From contig CAZQVB010000030.1 of the NCBI GenBank assembly GCA_964596645.1, forward strand, positions 1 through 55,376: a DNA stretch of 55,376 nt. Reading direction: 5' to 3'. The notes under the pieces were generated by a model. The model ran no database searches. It had not been told where the DNA came from and saw only the letters and a program-made list of their open reading frames with translations. Positions 43,714 to 52,354 of this stretch are shown piece after piece (position 1 is the stretch's first letter; each line of letters begins with the position of its first letter). The stretch is from CAVQEK01 sp964596645 (GTDB lineage Bacteria > Bacteroidota > Bacteroidia > Cytophagales > Cyclobacteriaceae). The position numbers and the translations under genes are program-made.

Positions 43714-44750
43714 TGCTGTGTGTTTTTGAGAATTCCCTCCGGCAGTTGCATGGTGATGCAGTGCAGCGAGCCATGTTGCTCTATCAGCGCCCTGCAATTG
43801 ATGCCGATCACCTCGCGGCCGGGAAACAGTTCTTGAACGATTTCTTTTGCCTTTTCATCTTCAGGCACTTCATACAGTGGCAGCAGCACGGCATCGTTGA
43901 TGATGAGAAAATTGGCATAGGTGGCGGGTAGCCGGCGGCCGTCGTCTCCGTAGATGGCTTGCGGCAATGGCAGCGGCACCAGGCGGTATGGCTTGCCCTC
44001 TGCGGTAGTAAAGCGCCTCAGCTCTTCCTCCATGCGGCTGAGGCCGTCGTAGTGCAGGTCGCTTTGGTCGGTACACTGCACATAGGCAATGGTAGAGGTA
44101 TCGCAAAACCTGGCCAGCGTGTCTATATGTCCATCGGTGTCGTCGCCGTGCAGGTGGCCGTGCTCGAGCCACAATATGCGCTTTGCCCCGAGTGATTCAT
44201 TCAGCACAGCCTCTACTTCCCAGCGCTCATAAGTTTCGTTGCGCGTTGGGCTGAGCAGGCACATGCTGGTGGTGAGAATCGTGCCTTGTCCGTCCGTCTC
44301 TATGCTGCCCCCTTCCAGTATAAATTCGGGCATTTCTTTGTACTGCACCTCATCGGAGAAGGCATCTCTGTACCACAATTTTTGCGTCACAAAGTTATCC
44401 AGGTCGGCAGGAAATTTCCCTCCCCATCCATTGAACTGGAAGTCGAGCAGGCGCAGTTTTTCTTCTGCCAGCACAGTGATGGGGCCGTAGTCGCGTATCC
44501 ACGTGTCGTTGATGGGCAGGTCGTAAAAGCGGATGGCCGGCCACAGGTTTTTGTCGATTTCTGCTTTTACCTCTTCTATCCGTTGGCACACCACTAGCAA
44601 TGGCTGGCGGCGCGCTATGGTTTCGGCTATATTTTTATAGCAGGCGGTGGCATCCGACAAGTTGGCCGCCCAATCGGTATCGGAGTTTGGCCAGGCCAGC
44701 ATGATGCCACTCTGTGTTGCCCATTCGGCGGGCAGTGTTACTGCATTCAT
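43710..44750 (-). CDS. aguA: Agmatine deiminase
   Basis: Converts agmatine to N-carbamoylputrescine and ammonia. Family blocks: PAEWATQSGIMLAWP, NDTWIRDYGPITV, EGGSIETDGQGT, LEHGHLHGDDTDGHID and the catalytic Cys331 in GSLHCITMQLPEG. The start chosen is ATG 44750 (MNAVTLPAEW), which gives 346 residues; the ATG at 44789 adds 13 without character. It overlaps aguB by four bases. Together they turn agmatine into putrescine, but no arginine decarboxylase is in the window. Confidence 0.95.
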   Translation of the reverse strand: MNAVTLPAEWATQSGIMLAWPNSDTDWAANLSDATACYKNIAETIARRQPLLVVCQRIEEVKAEIDKNLWPAIRFYDLPINDTWIRDYGPITVLAEEKLRLLDFQFNGWGGKFPADLDNFVTQKLWYRDAFSDEVQYKEMPEFILEGGSIETDGQGTILTTSMCLLSPTRNETYERWEVEAVLNESLGAKRILWLEHGHLHGDDTDGHIDTLARFCDTSTIAYVQCTDQSDLHYDGLSRMEEELRRFTTAEGKPYRLVPLPLPQAIYGDDGRRLPATYANFLIINDAVLLPLYEVPEDEKAKEIVQELFPGREVIGINCRALIEQHGSLHCITMQLPEGILKNTQQ

Positions 44751-44952
44751 TTTTGGTATTTGGTGGTGGATGTACCTAAAGAAATTCAAAAATGAAAAAA
44801 TTGTTGAGCAAAAGGTCAGGTGGTGTTTGGAATAATTTATTTTTGGATCAGTTGAGATATCATAAGTTATTTTTTCGAAGATATTGCAGCTGCCCTGTCA
44901 TTGGCATTGAGTAGATGGGATTGTAGTTACAATAAGGTATAGTTGCAAAAGT

Positions 44953-45699
44953 ATGACCAAGCACTTGTTTTTTTTACTGCTCTTCATCACACTGTTTTCC
45001 AACTTTCTAGTCACTACCGCACAACCGCTCACCCAAGAGGAGGCGGTGGAAAGTGCTGTAGACCATGCGGTCACTTTCTATAAACGCTCTCTCGGCAGGC
45101 AGTCGCGATTGTACAACGGTACCGAATATGTGGACTATGATCGCCGTATAGACGGGCACCAGTTTTTTGAAAGTGAAGACTGGGAAGATGGCACCATACG
45201 GTACGATGGCGAAGTGTACCACAATGTGGGCATGCTCTACGACATCACCACCGACAAAATAATTATTGGCCATTTCGACCAGGGGGGCTATTACAACCGC
45301 ATTCAACTGCTGAATGAAAAGATGCAGGGCTTCACGGTACATGGTCATACCTTCGTACGCCTTCTTGGCGATAGTATTGCCGAAGGCAGCATCCGCACGG
45401 CCTTTTACGATCTGCTCTATGATGGAGAGGTGAAGGTGTGGGCCAGGCGGGTGAAGACCATACAGGAAAAGAGTGCAGCGACTCGCTTGGAGGAGGAGTT
45501 TCAGCAGCGCAACAAATATTACATTTTTAAAAATGGCAGCTACAACCAGGTGCGCGGCAAAGGCAGCGTGCTTTCGGTGTTTGCAGATAAAAAGAAAGCA
45601 TTGAAAAAAGCATTGCGAGAAAACCCTGTCAGTTTCCGCGACACACGCGAATATGCCATTGTACAGGCTGCCAAGCAATACGACGAACTGGGCAATTGA
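44953..45699 (+). CDS. Secreted protein of unknown function, first gene of a TonB cassette
   Basis: Not recognised. A signal peptide covers about 1-23 (MTKHLFFLLLFITLF...). The mature part is acidic in the middle (EDWEDGTIRYDGEVYHNVGM, DKIIIGHFD) and basic at the end (ADKKKALKKALREN). The pattern YYIFKNGSYNQV followed by a DKKK helix and a terminal YDEL reminds me of uncharacterised secreted Bacteroidota proteins, unverified. It ends 5 bases before the TonB receptor start, so it is probably co-expressed and may help or be served by that receptor. Confidence 0.7.
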   Translation: MTKHLFFLLLFITLFSNFLVTTAQPLTQEEAVESAVDHAVTFYKRSLGRQSRLYNGTEYVDYDRRIDGHQFFESEDWEDGTIRYDGEVYHNVGMLYDITTDKIIIGHFDQGGYYNRIQLLNEKMQGFTVHGHTFVRLLGDSIAEGSIRTAFYDLLYDGEVKVWARRVKTIQEKSAATRLEEEFQQRNKYYIFKNGSYNQVRGKGSVLSVFADKKKALKKALRENPVSFRDTREYAIVQAAKQYDELGN

Positions 45700-45704
45700 T
45701 CTAT

Positions 45705-48476
45705 ATGAAGCACATTGTACTAGCACTGGCATGGTTGGCCTTTTTTTCCTCACCCGCCTTCCCGCAGAAATATACCGACGGTATGCTGAGTGGCGATTTT
45801 TTGGGCATGAGCCTACAGGAGTTTGCCGATAAGGTAGAGGCTGTCACGCCCTATCATTTCTACTTCGATCCCGCAGATTTTGACAGCCTCACAGTAGACA
45901 TCCGCGTGCGCGAACAAGCCATTACCGCTGTGTTGAACCAGCTTTTTTATGGTTCCGATGTGCAGTTTGCCATCGATCAGCACCAGCACATATTCCTGAC
46001 CAGGGGCAAGGAAATACGGACGCAGCTACCGCTTGCCTTTTTCGATCGCAGCGACTACAGCGACGAAGACTTTGACGTGGCCATGTTTGACTACCTCGAT
46101 GCCGGCGACACAAAAAAGATGAAAGCCACCGATGAATCGAAACTGTTTGAGATCGGGGTAAAAACCACCAATGTAAAAACCGGCAGTGCCAATCTTGCCG
46201 GCCACATCATCGATGCTCAGTCCGGAGAGCCGGTGATCGGTGCAGTGGTGTATATTGAAAATCCGTGGACAGGTGTGGCCACCGACCATTTTGGCTACTA
46301 TGCCCTTACGCTGCCACGCGGCAGGCACGAGCTGAAGATAAAGAGCATCGGCATGAAAGACACCCGCCGCCAGGTGATGCTCTACACCGATGGCAAGCTC
46401 GATATAGAGCTGTATGAAGACGTGATACCGCTGAAAGAAGTAGTGATAGAATCGGAAAAAGACGTGAATGTGTCGGGGCTGCAAATGGGGCTGGAAAAGC
46501 TCGACATCTCTACCATGAAACAGGTGCCCGCCGTGCTGGGCGAAACCGACGTGCTGAAGGTAGCCCTCACACTGCCCGGAGTACAGTCGGTAGGCGAGAG
46601 CAGCACAGGCCTCAATGTGCGCGGAGGTGCTACCGATCAAAATCTCATTTTGTTCAATGATGCCGTCATCTACAACCCTTCTCACCTTTTTGGCTTTTTC
46701 TCAGCCTTCAACCCCGACGTGCTAAAAAATGTAGAGCTGTACAAAAGCGGCATACCGGCAGAATATGGCGGGCGGCTGTCTTCTGTGCTGGAGGTGAACA
46801 CCCGTGAAGGAAACAAAAGAAAATTTGCCGGCGCCGGCGGCATTGGTCTGGTCACAGGACGGCTGTCGCTGGAAGGCCCTATTGTAAAAGACAAAACATC
46901 TTTTCTCGTGGCAGGGCGCTCCACTTACTCCGACTGGTTGCTGAACCAAATCGACGACCCGGCCATCCGCAACAGTACTGCCGCATTTTACGATCTCAAC
47001 GCGCACATCAGCCATGAGTTCAACGATAAAAACAGCCTGTACCTCACCGGCTATATGAGCAACGACCGCTTCCGGCTGAACAGCGACACGCTGTACAGCT
47101 ATCAAAACCAAAGCCTCACCATGAAGTGGAAGCACATCTTCAAGAATAAGCTCTACGGAGTATTTACCGGCGGCATTAGCCGATATACTTACGATGTGTC
47201 TAGCGAGGCCAATGCCACCAATGCATACACCTTGCATTATGACCTGAAACAGTCCAACCTCAAGGCTGATTTCAACTGGTTTCCCAGCGCCAGGCACAAG
47301 GTAGACTTTGGTGTCAGCACCATTTTTTACAAGCTGCACCCCGGCTCTTTTCAGCCACTGGGTGCGGAGTCGCTCATTGTGCCGGAAGACATACAGGCGG
47401 AGCAAGCCCTGGAAAGCGCTGTATATATTGGCGACCGGTACGACATCACACCCAAGCTATCGCTATATGCAGGCTTGCGTTTTTCACTCTATCAGTACCT
47501 GGGTCCCAAAAGCGTATTCACCTATCCCGACGATGTGCCTAAGTCGGTGAGCAACATCCGTGACACCCTGCAGTATGGCAGCGGCAAAGTGATCAATACT
47601 TACGGTGGCCCCGAGTACCGGCTTTCAGCCCGGTATGCGCTGGCCTCCGATGCCTCCGTAAAGCTGAGCTTCAACCGCATGCGCCAGTACATCCATATGT
47701 TGAGCAACACCACCTCCATAGCGCCTACCGACATCTGGAAGCTGAGCGACCCGAACATCCTGCCGCAGGTGGGCGACCAGGTGTCGCTGGGTTTATACAA
47801 AAACCTGAAGTCGAATACGATAGAAACCTCCGTGGAAGCTTACTATAAGTGGCTGGATGATTTTCTGGATTTTCGCAGTGGAGCCGATCTCATACTCAAT
47901 TCGCACATAGAAACCGACGTGGTAAACGCGCGTGGCAAAGCCTACGGCATAGAGCTGATGGTAAAGAAGCTGACCGGCAAGCTGAACGGCTGGATGAGCT
48001 ATACCTACTCCAGGTCATTTGTACAGGTAGACGACCCGGCCACTTCCGAAATCATAAACGAAGGAAAATGGTATCCGAGCAATTTCGACAAGCCCCACGA
48101 CTTCACGTTCATCGGCAACTATAAATTCAGCCGGCGCTTTAGCTTCTCGCTCAACTTCACCTACAGCACGGGAAGGCCCATCACCTTTCCGCTGGCCAAA
48201 TATGAGCTCGGCGGTTCCAAACGCTTACACTACTCCAATAGAAATGAGTTTCGCATACCAGACTACTATCGTATGGATTTCTCTGTGAACCTGGAGGGCA
48301 ATCACAAGGTGAGGAAGCTGTCGCACAGCTCGTGGACGCTCGCGGTGTACAACCTATTGGGCCGGCAAAATGTCTACTCCATATATTTTGTTTCTGAGAA
48401 TGGAGAAGTAAACGGTTACAAGCTTTCCATATTCGGTCAGGCTATTCCTACACTCACCTACAATTTCAAATTTTGA
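45705..48476 (+). CDS. TonB-dependent outer-membrane receptor with STN and carboxypeptidase-like domains
   Basis: Order: signal MKHIVLALAWLAFFSSPAFPQ; an STN-type domain at about 25-105 (MSLQEFADKVEA, LTVDIRVREQAITAVLNQLF); a CarboxypepD-regulatory beta domain at about 165-240 (IIDAQSGEPVIGAVVYIEN); plug about 260-375 (VGESSTGLNVRGGATDQN, VELYKSGIPAEYGGRLSSVL); then a beta-barrel to the end at 923-924 residues. The STN domain usually contacts a FecR-type anti-sigma factor, yet no such regulator lies nearby. ATG 45705 is preferred over TTG 45696 because of the signal. Substrate unknown. Confidence 0.92.
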   Translation: MKHIVLALAWLAFFSSPAFPQKYTDGMLSGDFLGMSLQEFADKVEAVTPYHFYFDPADFDSLTVDIRVREQAITAVLNQLFYGSDVQFAIDQHQHIFLTRGKEIRTQLPLAFFDRSDYSDEDFDVAMFDYLDAGDTKKMKATDESKLFEIGVKTTNVKTGSANLAGHIIDAQSGEPVIGAVVYIENPWTGVATDHFGYYALTLPRGRHELKIKSIGMKDTRRQVMLYTDGKLDIELYEDVIPLKEVVIESEKDVNVSGLQMGLEKLDISTMKQVPAVLGETDVLKVALTLPGVQSVGESSTGLNVRGGATDQNLILFNDAVIYNPSHLFGFFSAFNPDVLKNVELYKSGIPAEYGGRLSSVLEVNTREGNKRKFAGAGGIGLVTGRLSLEGPIVKDKTSFLVAGRSTYSDWLLNQIDDPAIRNSTAAFYDLNAHISHEFNDKNSLYLTGYMSNDRFRLNSDTLYSYQNQSLTMKWKHIFKNKLYGVFTGGISRYTYDVSSEANATNAYTLHYDLKQSNLKADFNWFPSARHKVDFGVSTIFYKLHPGSFQPLGAESLIVPEDIQAEQALESAVYIGDRYDITPKLSLYAGLRFSLYQYLGPKSVFTYPDDVPKSVSNIRDTLQYGSGKVINTYGGPEYRLSARYALASDASVKLSFNRMRQYIHMLSNTTSIAPTDIWKLSDPNILPQVGDQVSLGLYKNLKSNTIETSVEAYYKWLDDFLDFRSGADLILNSHIETDVVNARGKAYGIELMVKKLTGKLNGWMSYTYSRSFVQVDDPATSEIINEGKWYPSNFDKPHDFTFIGNYKFSRRFSFSLNFTYSTGRPITFPLAKYELGGSKRLHYSNRNEFRIPDYYRMDFSVNLEGNHKVRKLSHSSWTLAVYNLLGRQNVYSIYFVSENGEVNGYKLSIFGQAIPTLTYNFKF

Positions 48477-48508
48477 AGCAATGTCAGTTTTGGAAAGAAA
48501 CTCAGCGC

Positions 48509-49681
48509 ATGACGACTTATCATAAAATCTTAACACTGGCTGTACTCTGCTCGGTCGCCGGGTGCATAGAGCCATACAGTCCACCAGAGATCACCTCTTC
48601 AGCCAGACTGCTGGTGGTAGATGGCTACCTTCAATCTGGCGACGGACAGGCGCGTGTGCGGCTGTCACGCACCCAGGGCCTTACCGATACCGAAGCCATA
48701 GAGGTGGAAACAGGCGCAGAAGTAATGCTTAGCGAGGCCGGTGGCGCGCAATACAGACTTTGGGAACAGGGCAATGGCGAGTATGCCAGTGCAGGCATAG
48801 ACGTGAAAAACTTTGGCAGCTACCAACTGAGCATACGCACAAAGGCCGGCCAACGCTATGAATCGGAGCCGGTAGTGGTGCAGCCAACGCCAGAGATCGA
48901 TAGTGTGAGCTGGCGGGTAGAAGAAGGCTTTGGCGCCGGGGGCAGCCGAGTGCAGGGCATACAGATATATGTAAACACCCACGACCCGGAAAACAACACC
49001 TTTTACTATCGATGGGAATATGTGCAGACCTGGGAATTTTTATCAGCCTATTACTCCCCTTTTGTGTGGAATGGAGAAGAAGTAGTAGACCGCACCGACA
49101 ACATATACAGGTGCTGGGCCTCCGATGCTTCCAGCAATATCCTGATCGCCAATTCCAAAAGGCTGAGTCAGGATGTGATCCGTGAGTTCCCCTTAGTCTT
49201 TGTGCCCGACAACAACGTTAGGCTGAAGGTGAAGTACAGCATATTGGTAAAACAGTACGCAGAGAGCAGGGAGGGGTATGAGTATTGGGAGAAGTTGCAA
49301 AAGAACACCGAGTCGCTCGGCACCATTTTCGATCCGCTGCCCTCCGAGATCCGGGGAAACCTCTACAACGTAGCCAATCCGTCGGAGCCGGTCATCGGAT
49401 ATTTCAGCGCCTATGATGTGAAGGAAAAACGGATATTCATTATGCCATCCGATTTTCCCAACAGTGGTTTCGAAAATACCTACTCCTTTTGCTCACTCGA
49501 TACGGTGCTGATGGAAAGGTTGCCATTGTATCTGAACTCTTCCTATCTGTTCGTGGATGCCATATACAGCGAATTTCCCACTCCGGATGGGCCGGAGATC
49601 CTGGGCTACCTCATGTCTTATCCAAGCTGTGTGGATTGCCGCTACAGAGGTACGAACGTAAAGCCTGATTTTTGGAAATGA
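48509..49681 (+). CDS. DUF4249 family lipoprotein
   Basis: Lipoprotein signal MTTYHKILTLAVLCSVAGC (lipid Cys19), then a beta-rich start with LLVVDGYLQSGDGQARVRLSRT and a tail with paired cysteines (SYPSCVDCRYRG). DUF4249 proteins habitually sit next to TonB receptors in Bacteroidota, presumably as surface partners; their function is unknown. Start ATG 48509 chosen over an in-frame TTG at 48473 because it begins the signal. The stop overlaps the next start (ATGA). Confidence 0.85.
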   Translation: MTTYHKILTLAVLCSVAGCIEPYSPPEITSSARLLVVDGYLQSGDGQARVRLSRTQGLTDTEAIEVETGAEVMLSEAGGAQYRLWEQGNGEYASAGIDVKNFGSYQLSIRTKAGQRYESEPVVVQPTPEIDSVSWRVEEGFGAGGSRVQGIQIYVNTHDPENNTFYYRWEYVQTWEFLSAYYSPFVWNGEEVVDRTDNIYRCWASDASSNILIANSKRLSQDVIREFPLVFVPDNNVRLKVKYSILVKQYAESREGYEYWEKLQKNTESLGTIFDPLPSEIRGNLYNVANPSEPVIGYFSAYDVKEKRIFIMPSDFPNSGFENTYSFCSLDTVLMERLPLYLNSSYLFVDAIYSEFPTPDGPEILGYLMSYPSCVDCRYRGTNVKPDFWK

Positions 49682-52083
49682 AAAACATTGAGACACTAAG
49701 CGGTAGAAAAAGTCTGCTCTTGATGGGTATAGCACTATATGCCGTAGTAGGTATTTCGGCCCCCACATATAGTCAGCAAAGCTCCGTGCAAAGCATAGTA
49801 CAGCAACTGGAAGAATATACCGCCTCTGTACTGCATGAGAAGATATATCTGCATACCGACCGCAGCTTCTACCTTACCGGCGAAACGTTGTGGTACAGCA
49901 TTTACTACACCGATGCCATCCGGCATCAGCCGCTCAATATGAGTAAAGTGGCCTATCTGGAAATAGTGGATGCGGACAATGTACCGGCATTGCAAGTAAA
50001 GTCAGCGCTTGCCGAAGGGCGTGGGCATGGATCAGTTTTTTTGCCGGCCACCATTGCCTCGGGCAGGTACAGGCTGAGGGCGTATACCCACTGGATGCAG
50101 AACTTCGCTCCGGAGCTATACTTCGAAAAGGAAATAACCATTGTAAACCCGTTCAACAAATTAGCTCCGCTCAATGTGGCAGACTCTGGCACGGCGGCTA
50201 TACAATTTTACCCTGAGGGCGGCAGGCTGGTGGCAGGGCTGGAAAGCCGTGTGGCCTTTGAAGCTGAGGTGCAAGAAAGCAGGCAACACATGTTGCTCAA
50301 TGACCTTGGCGATACTGTGGTGCATACAACAGATTCCTCTCAGTGGCATGAAGGTTTGTTCTATTTCACACCAGCGTACGACCGACGATACAGCCTGCTT
50401 TCTATCGGGGCTGATAGCAGCGTGAGCATAGCAGAGCTGCCCGGCATCCATTCTTCGGGCATGGTAATGCATGTGCAAGACCTCGGCCCTCAGCTGCGCG
50501 TATCGTTGCAAGGTACAGCCGACCTGGTGGGCAGGGCCGTGCACCTGATAGGCCACTGCCGGCAGCAGGTACATACCGCCATCACCGGCGCACTTCAGGA
50601 AGATAAGCTGGTATTTACCATTGACAAAGCGCAATTGGGCGATGGTGTAAATCATTTCACTGTATTCGATAGCCAGCAGCAGCCGGTGTGCGAGCGATTG
50701 TATTTCCGCTTTCCCAAAGAACAATTGACGTTTGCGATGGTGCCGGATCAGGCGCAGTATGGCAAGAGGGAGGAAATAAACATTCGGGTGCGGTCGCTGC
50801 GCAGCGATGGCAGTGTCGTGCCCTACCATGCCTCGGCAGCCGTTTACCGGATCGACTCGCTGGCTCAGGAGCGCCCCGACGACATCATGACCTACTTCTA
50901 CCTCGCCTCCGACCTGGGCAGCGGTGTACAGGTACCACATGATTTTTGGGAAAAGAAAGATGAGCGGGCAGCCGACAGACTTATGCTGACCAGAGGATGG
51001 CGCAGGTTTAGCTGGGTCGAGGTGGTGGATAATGAAGAAAAGTTGCTCAGCTATATACCAGAGTACAGAAACCACATCATTAAAGGCCTCATTACCAATC
51101 GTGAAAAACAGACGCCTGTAGCGGATGTGATCACCTACCTTTCTACGCCAGGCAAAAATGTACGCCTCTATGGCTCCCGCAGCAATGAGGCCGGCCAGGT
51201 GCTTTTTGAAGTACGCGACTTCTATGGCCCCAAAGAACTGGTGCTGCAAACGCAAGACAGCACCAAAAGCATCACAGTGCTCAGCCCATTTTCAGAGCAA
51301 CATGTGGCAAGAGCGCTATCGCCGCTGGATTTGACAAGCGATGCAGCAGGTCCCCTGCTGAACCGGAGTGTGCAGATGCAGGTGCAAAATGCCTATGCCA
51401 CGCAAGATCAGCGCAGCTTTGTAGTACCGGAAGTAGACAGCACCACCTTTTACGGCACGCCGGATCAACGCTACCTTCTGGATGATTTTACGCGCTTTAC
51501 CGTGATGGAGGAAGTGATGCGGGAATATGTGTCGGGAGTGTTGGTGCGCCGAAGCCAGGGGCAGTTCAGGTTTAGACTCATGGACATGCCAAACCGGGCC
51601 ATATTCGAAGAAAATCCAATGGTGCTGTTAGACGGTGTGCCGGTGTTTGACATCAACAAAATAATGGCACTCGACCCGCTGAATGTAGAACGCATCGATG
51701 TGATGACCACTCAATATTTCATCGGCCCGCTCAGCTTCAAGGGGTTGGTGAGCTATACCACTTACAGCGGCAATCTGGCAGGCCATCGCATCGACCCGCG
51801 TTCTGTACTGGTGGAGTATGAGGGGTTGCAGCTGCGCAGGGAATTTCATGAGCCCGATCACAGTGTGGCAGGGGCACAGCACCAACGCATGCCCGACTTT
51901 CGCAACCTGCTGCACTGGGAGCCAACGCTGCAAACCAACGAATCGGGCGAAGCTGTACTCCAATTTTACTCCTCTGATGTACCCGGTACCTATCGCGTAG
52001 TGGTTCAGGGCCTGGCCGGGGGCCTGGCTGGGTTTTCCACTGTTCTCTTCGAAGTGTCGGATACCGACTTGTCTATGAAATAA
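49678..52083 (+). CDS. MG2-domain envelope protein with C-terminal plug-like domain
   Basis: Secreted protein of 801 residues. After the signal (LLLMGIALYAVVGISAPTYS) comes an alpha-2-macroglobulin MG2-type domain (HEKIYLHTDRSFYLTGETLWY, about 52-150), further Ig-like segments, and near 610-690 a TonB-plug-like stretch (NPMVLLDGVPVFDIN, LNVERIDVMT) but no barrel. The end (GEAVLQFYSSDVPGTYRVVV) again resembles macroglobulin domains. It thus combines a plug with stalk domains, which suggests a partner of the neighbouring receptor. ATG 49678 overlaps the DUF4249 stop. Confidence 0.85.
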   Translation: MKNIETLSGRKSLLLMGIALYAVVGISAPTYSQQSSVQSIVQQLEEYTASVLHEKIYLHTDRSFYLTGETLWYSIYYTDAIRHQPLNMSKVAYLEIVDADNVPALQVKSALAEGRGHGSVFLPATIASGRYRLRAYTHWMQNFAPELYFEKEITIVNPFNKLAPLNVADSGTAAIQFYPEGGRLVAGLESRVAFEAEVQESRQHMLLNDLGDTVVHTTDSSQWHEGLFYFTPAYDRRYSLLSIGADSSVSIAELPGIHSSGMVMHVQDLGPQLRVSLQGTADLVGRAVHLIGHCRQQVHTAITGALQEDKLVFTIDKAQLGDGVNHFTVFDSQQQPVCERLYFRFPKEQLTFAMVPDQAQYGKREEINIRVRSLRSDGSVVPYHASAAVYRIDSLAQERPDDIMTYFYLASDLGSGVQVPHDFWEKKDERAADRLMLTRGWRRFSWVEVVDNEEKLLSYIPEYRNHIIKGLITNREKQTPVADVITYLSTPGKNVRLYGSRSNEAGQVLFEVRDFYGPKELVLQTQDSTKSITVLSPFSEQHVARALSPLDLTSDAAGPLLNRSVQMQVQNAYATQDQRSFVVPEVDSTTFYGTPDQRYLLDDFTRFTVMEEVMREYVSGVLVRRSQGQFRFRLMDMPNRAIFEENPMVLLDGVPVFDINKIMALDPLNVERIDVMTTQYFIGPLSFKGLVSYTTYSGNLAGHRIDPRSVLVEYEGLQLRREFHEPDHSVAGAQHQRMPDFRNLLHWEPTLQTNESGEAVLQFYSSDVPGTYRVVVQGLAGGLAGFSTVLFEVSDTDLSMK

Positions 52084-52197
52084 GGCGATTGTGGCAGCGC
52101 TAACTGTGCCGCTACAAGCGTGATGAGCGAGCTTTTATGTTGTAAGTGGTGAGAATTTGTCGATTTGATCATCAGCTGGCACTAATTCGGCCGTTTT

Positions 52198-52205
52198 TAA
52201 CTTTG
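52198..52205 (+). promoter_or_regulatory. Serpin gene promoter -7 box
   Basis: TAACTTTG is an exact TAnnTTTG, about 150 bases before the serpin start. A ctgg 18 bases upstream is a poor -33 element. Confidence 0.5.
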
Positions 52206-52354
52206 GCAAAAAAATTTACTGGTTCTGCCCGCCATAAATTAGTGGTGCCTGCACCGAAAGCTACCCCAGCCGGAACCAATGCAAGAATCGCTGTTGCCAT
52301 TAAACATTTTCTTGTCTAACTTGTCAGATGCTGCGAAAAACGGAGTGTATAACA

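Noticed and set aside
50161..51255. 364-codon open frame antisense to the MG2 protein gene
   Set aside because: No signal, no motif, and the sense frame has clear domains.
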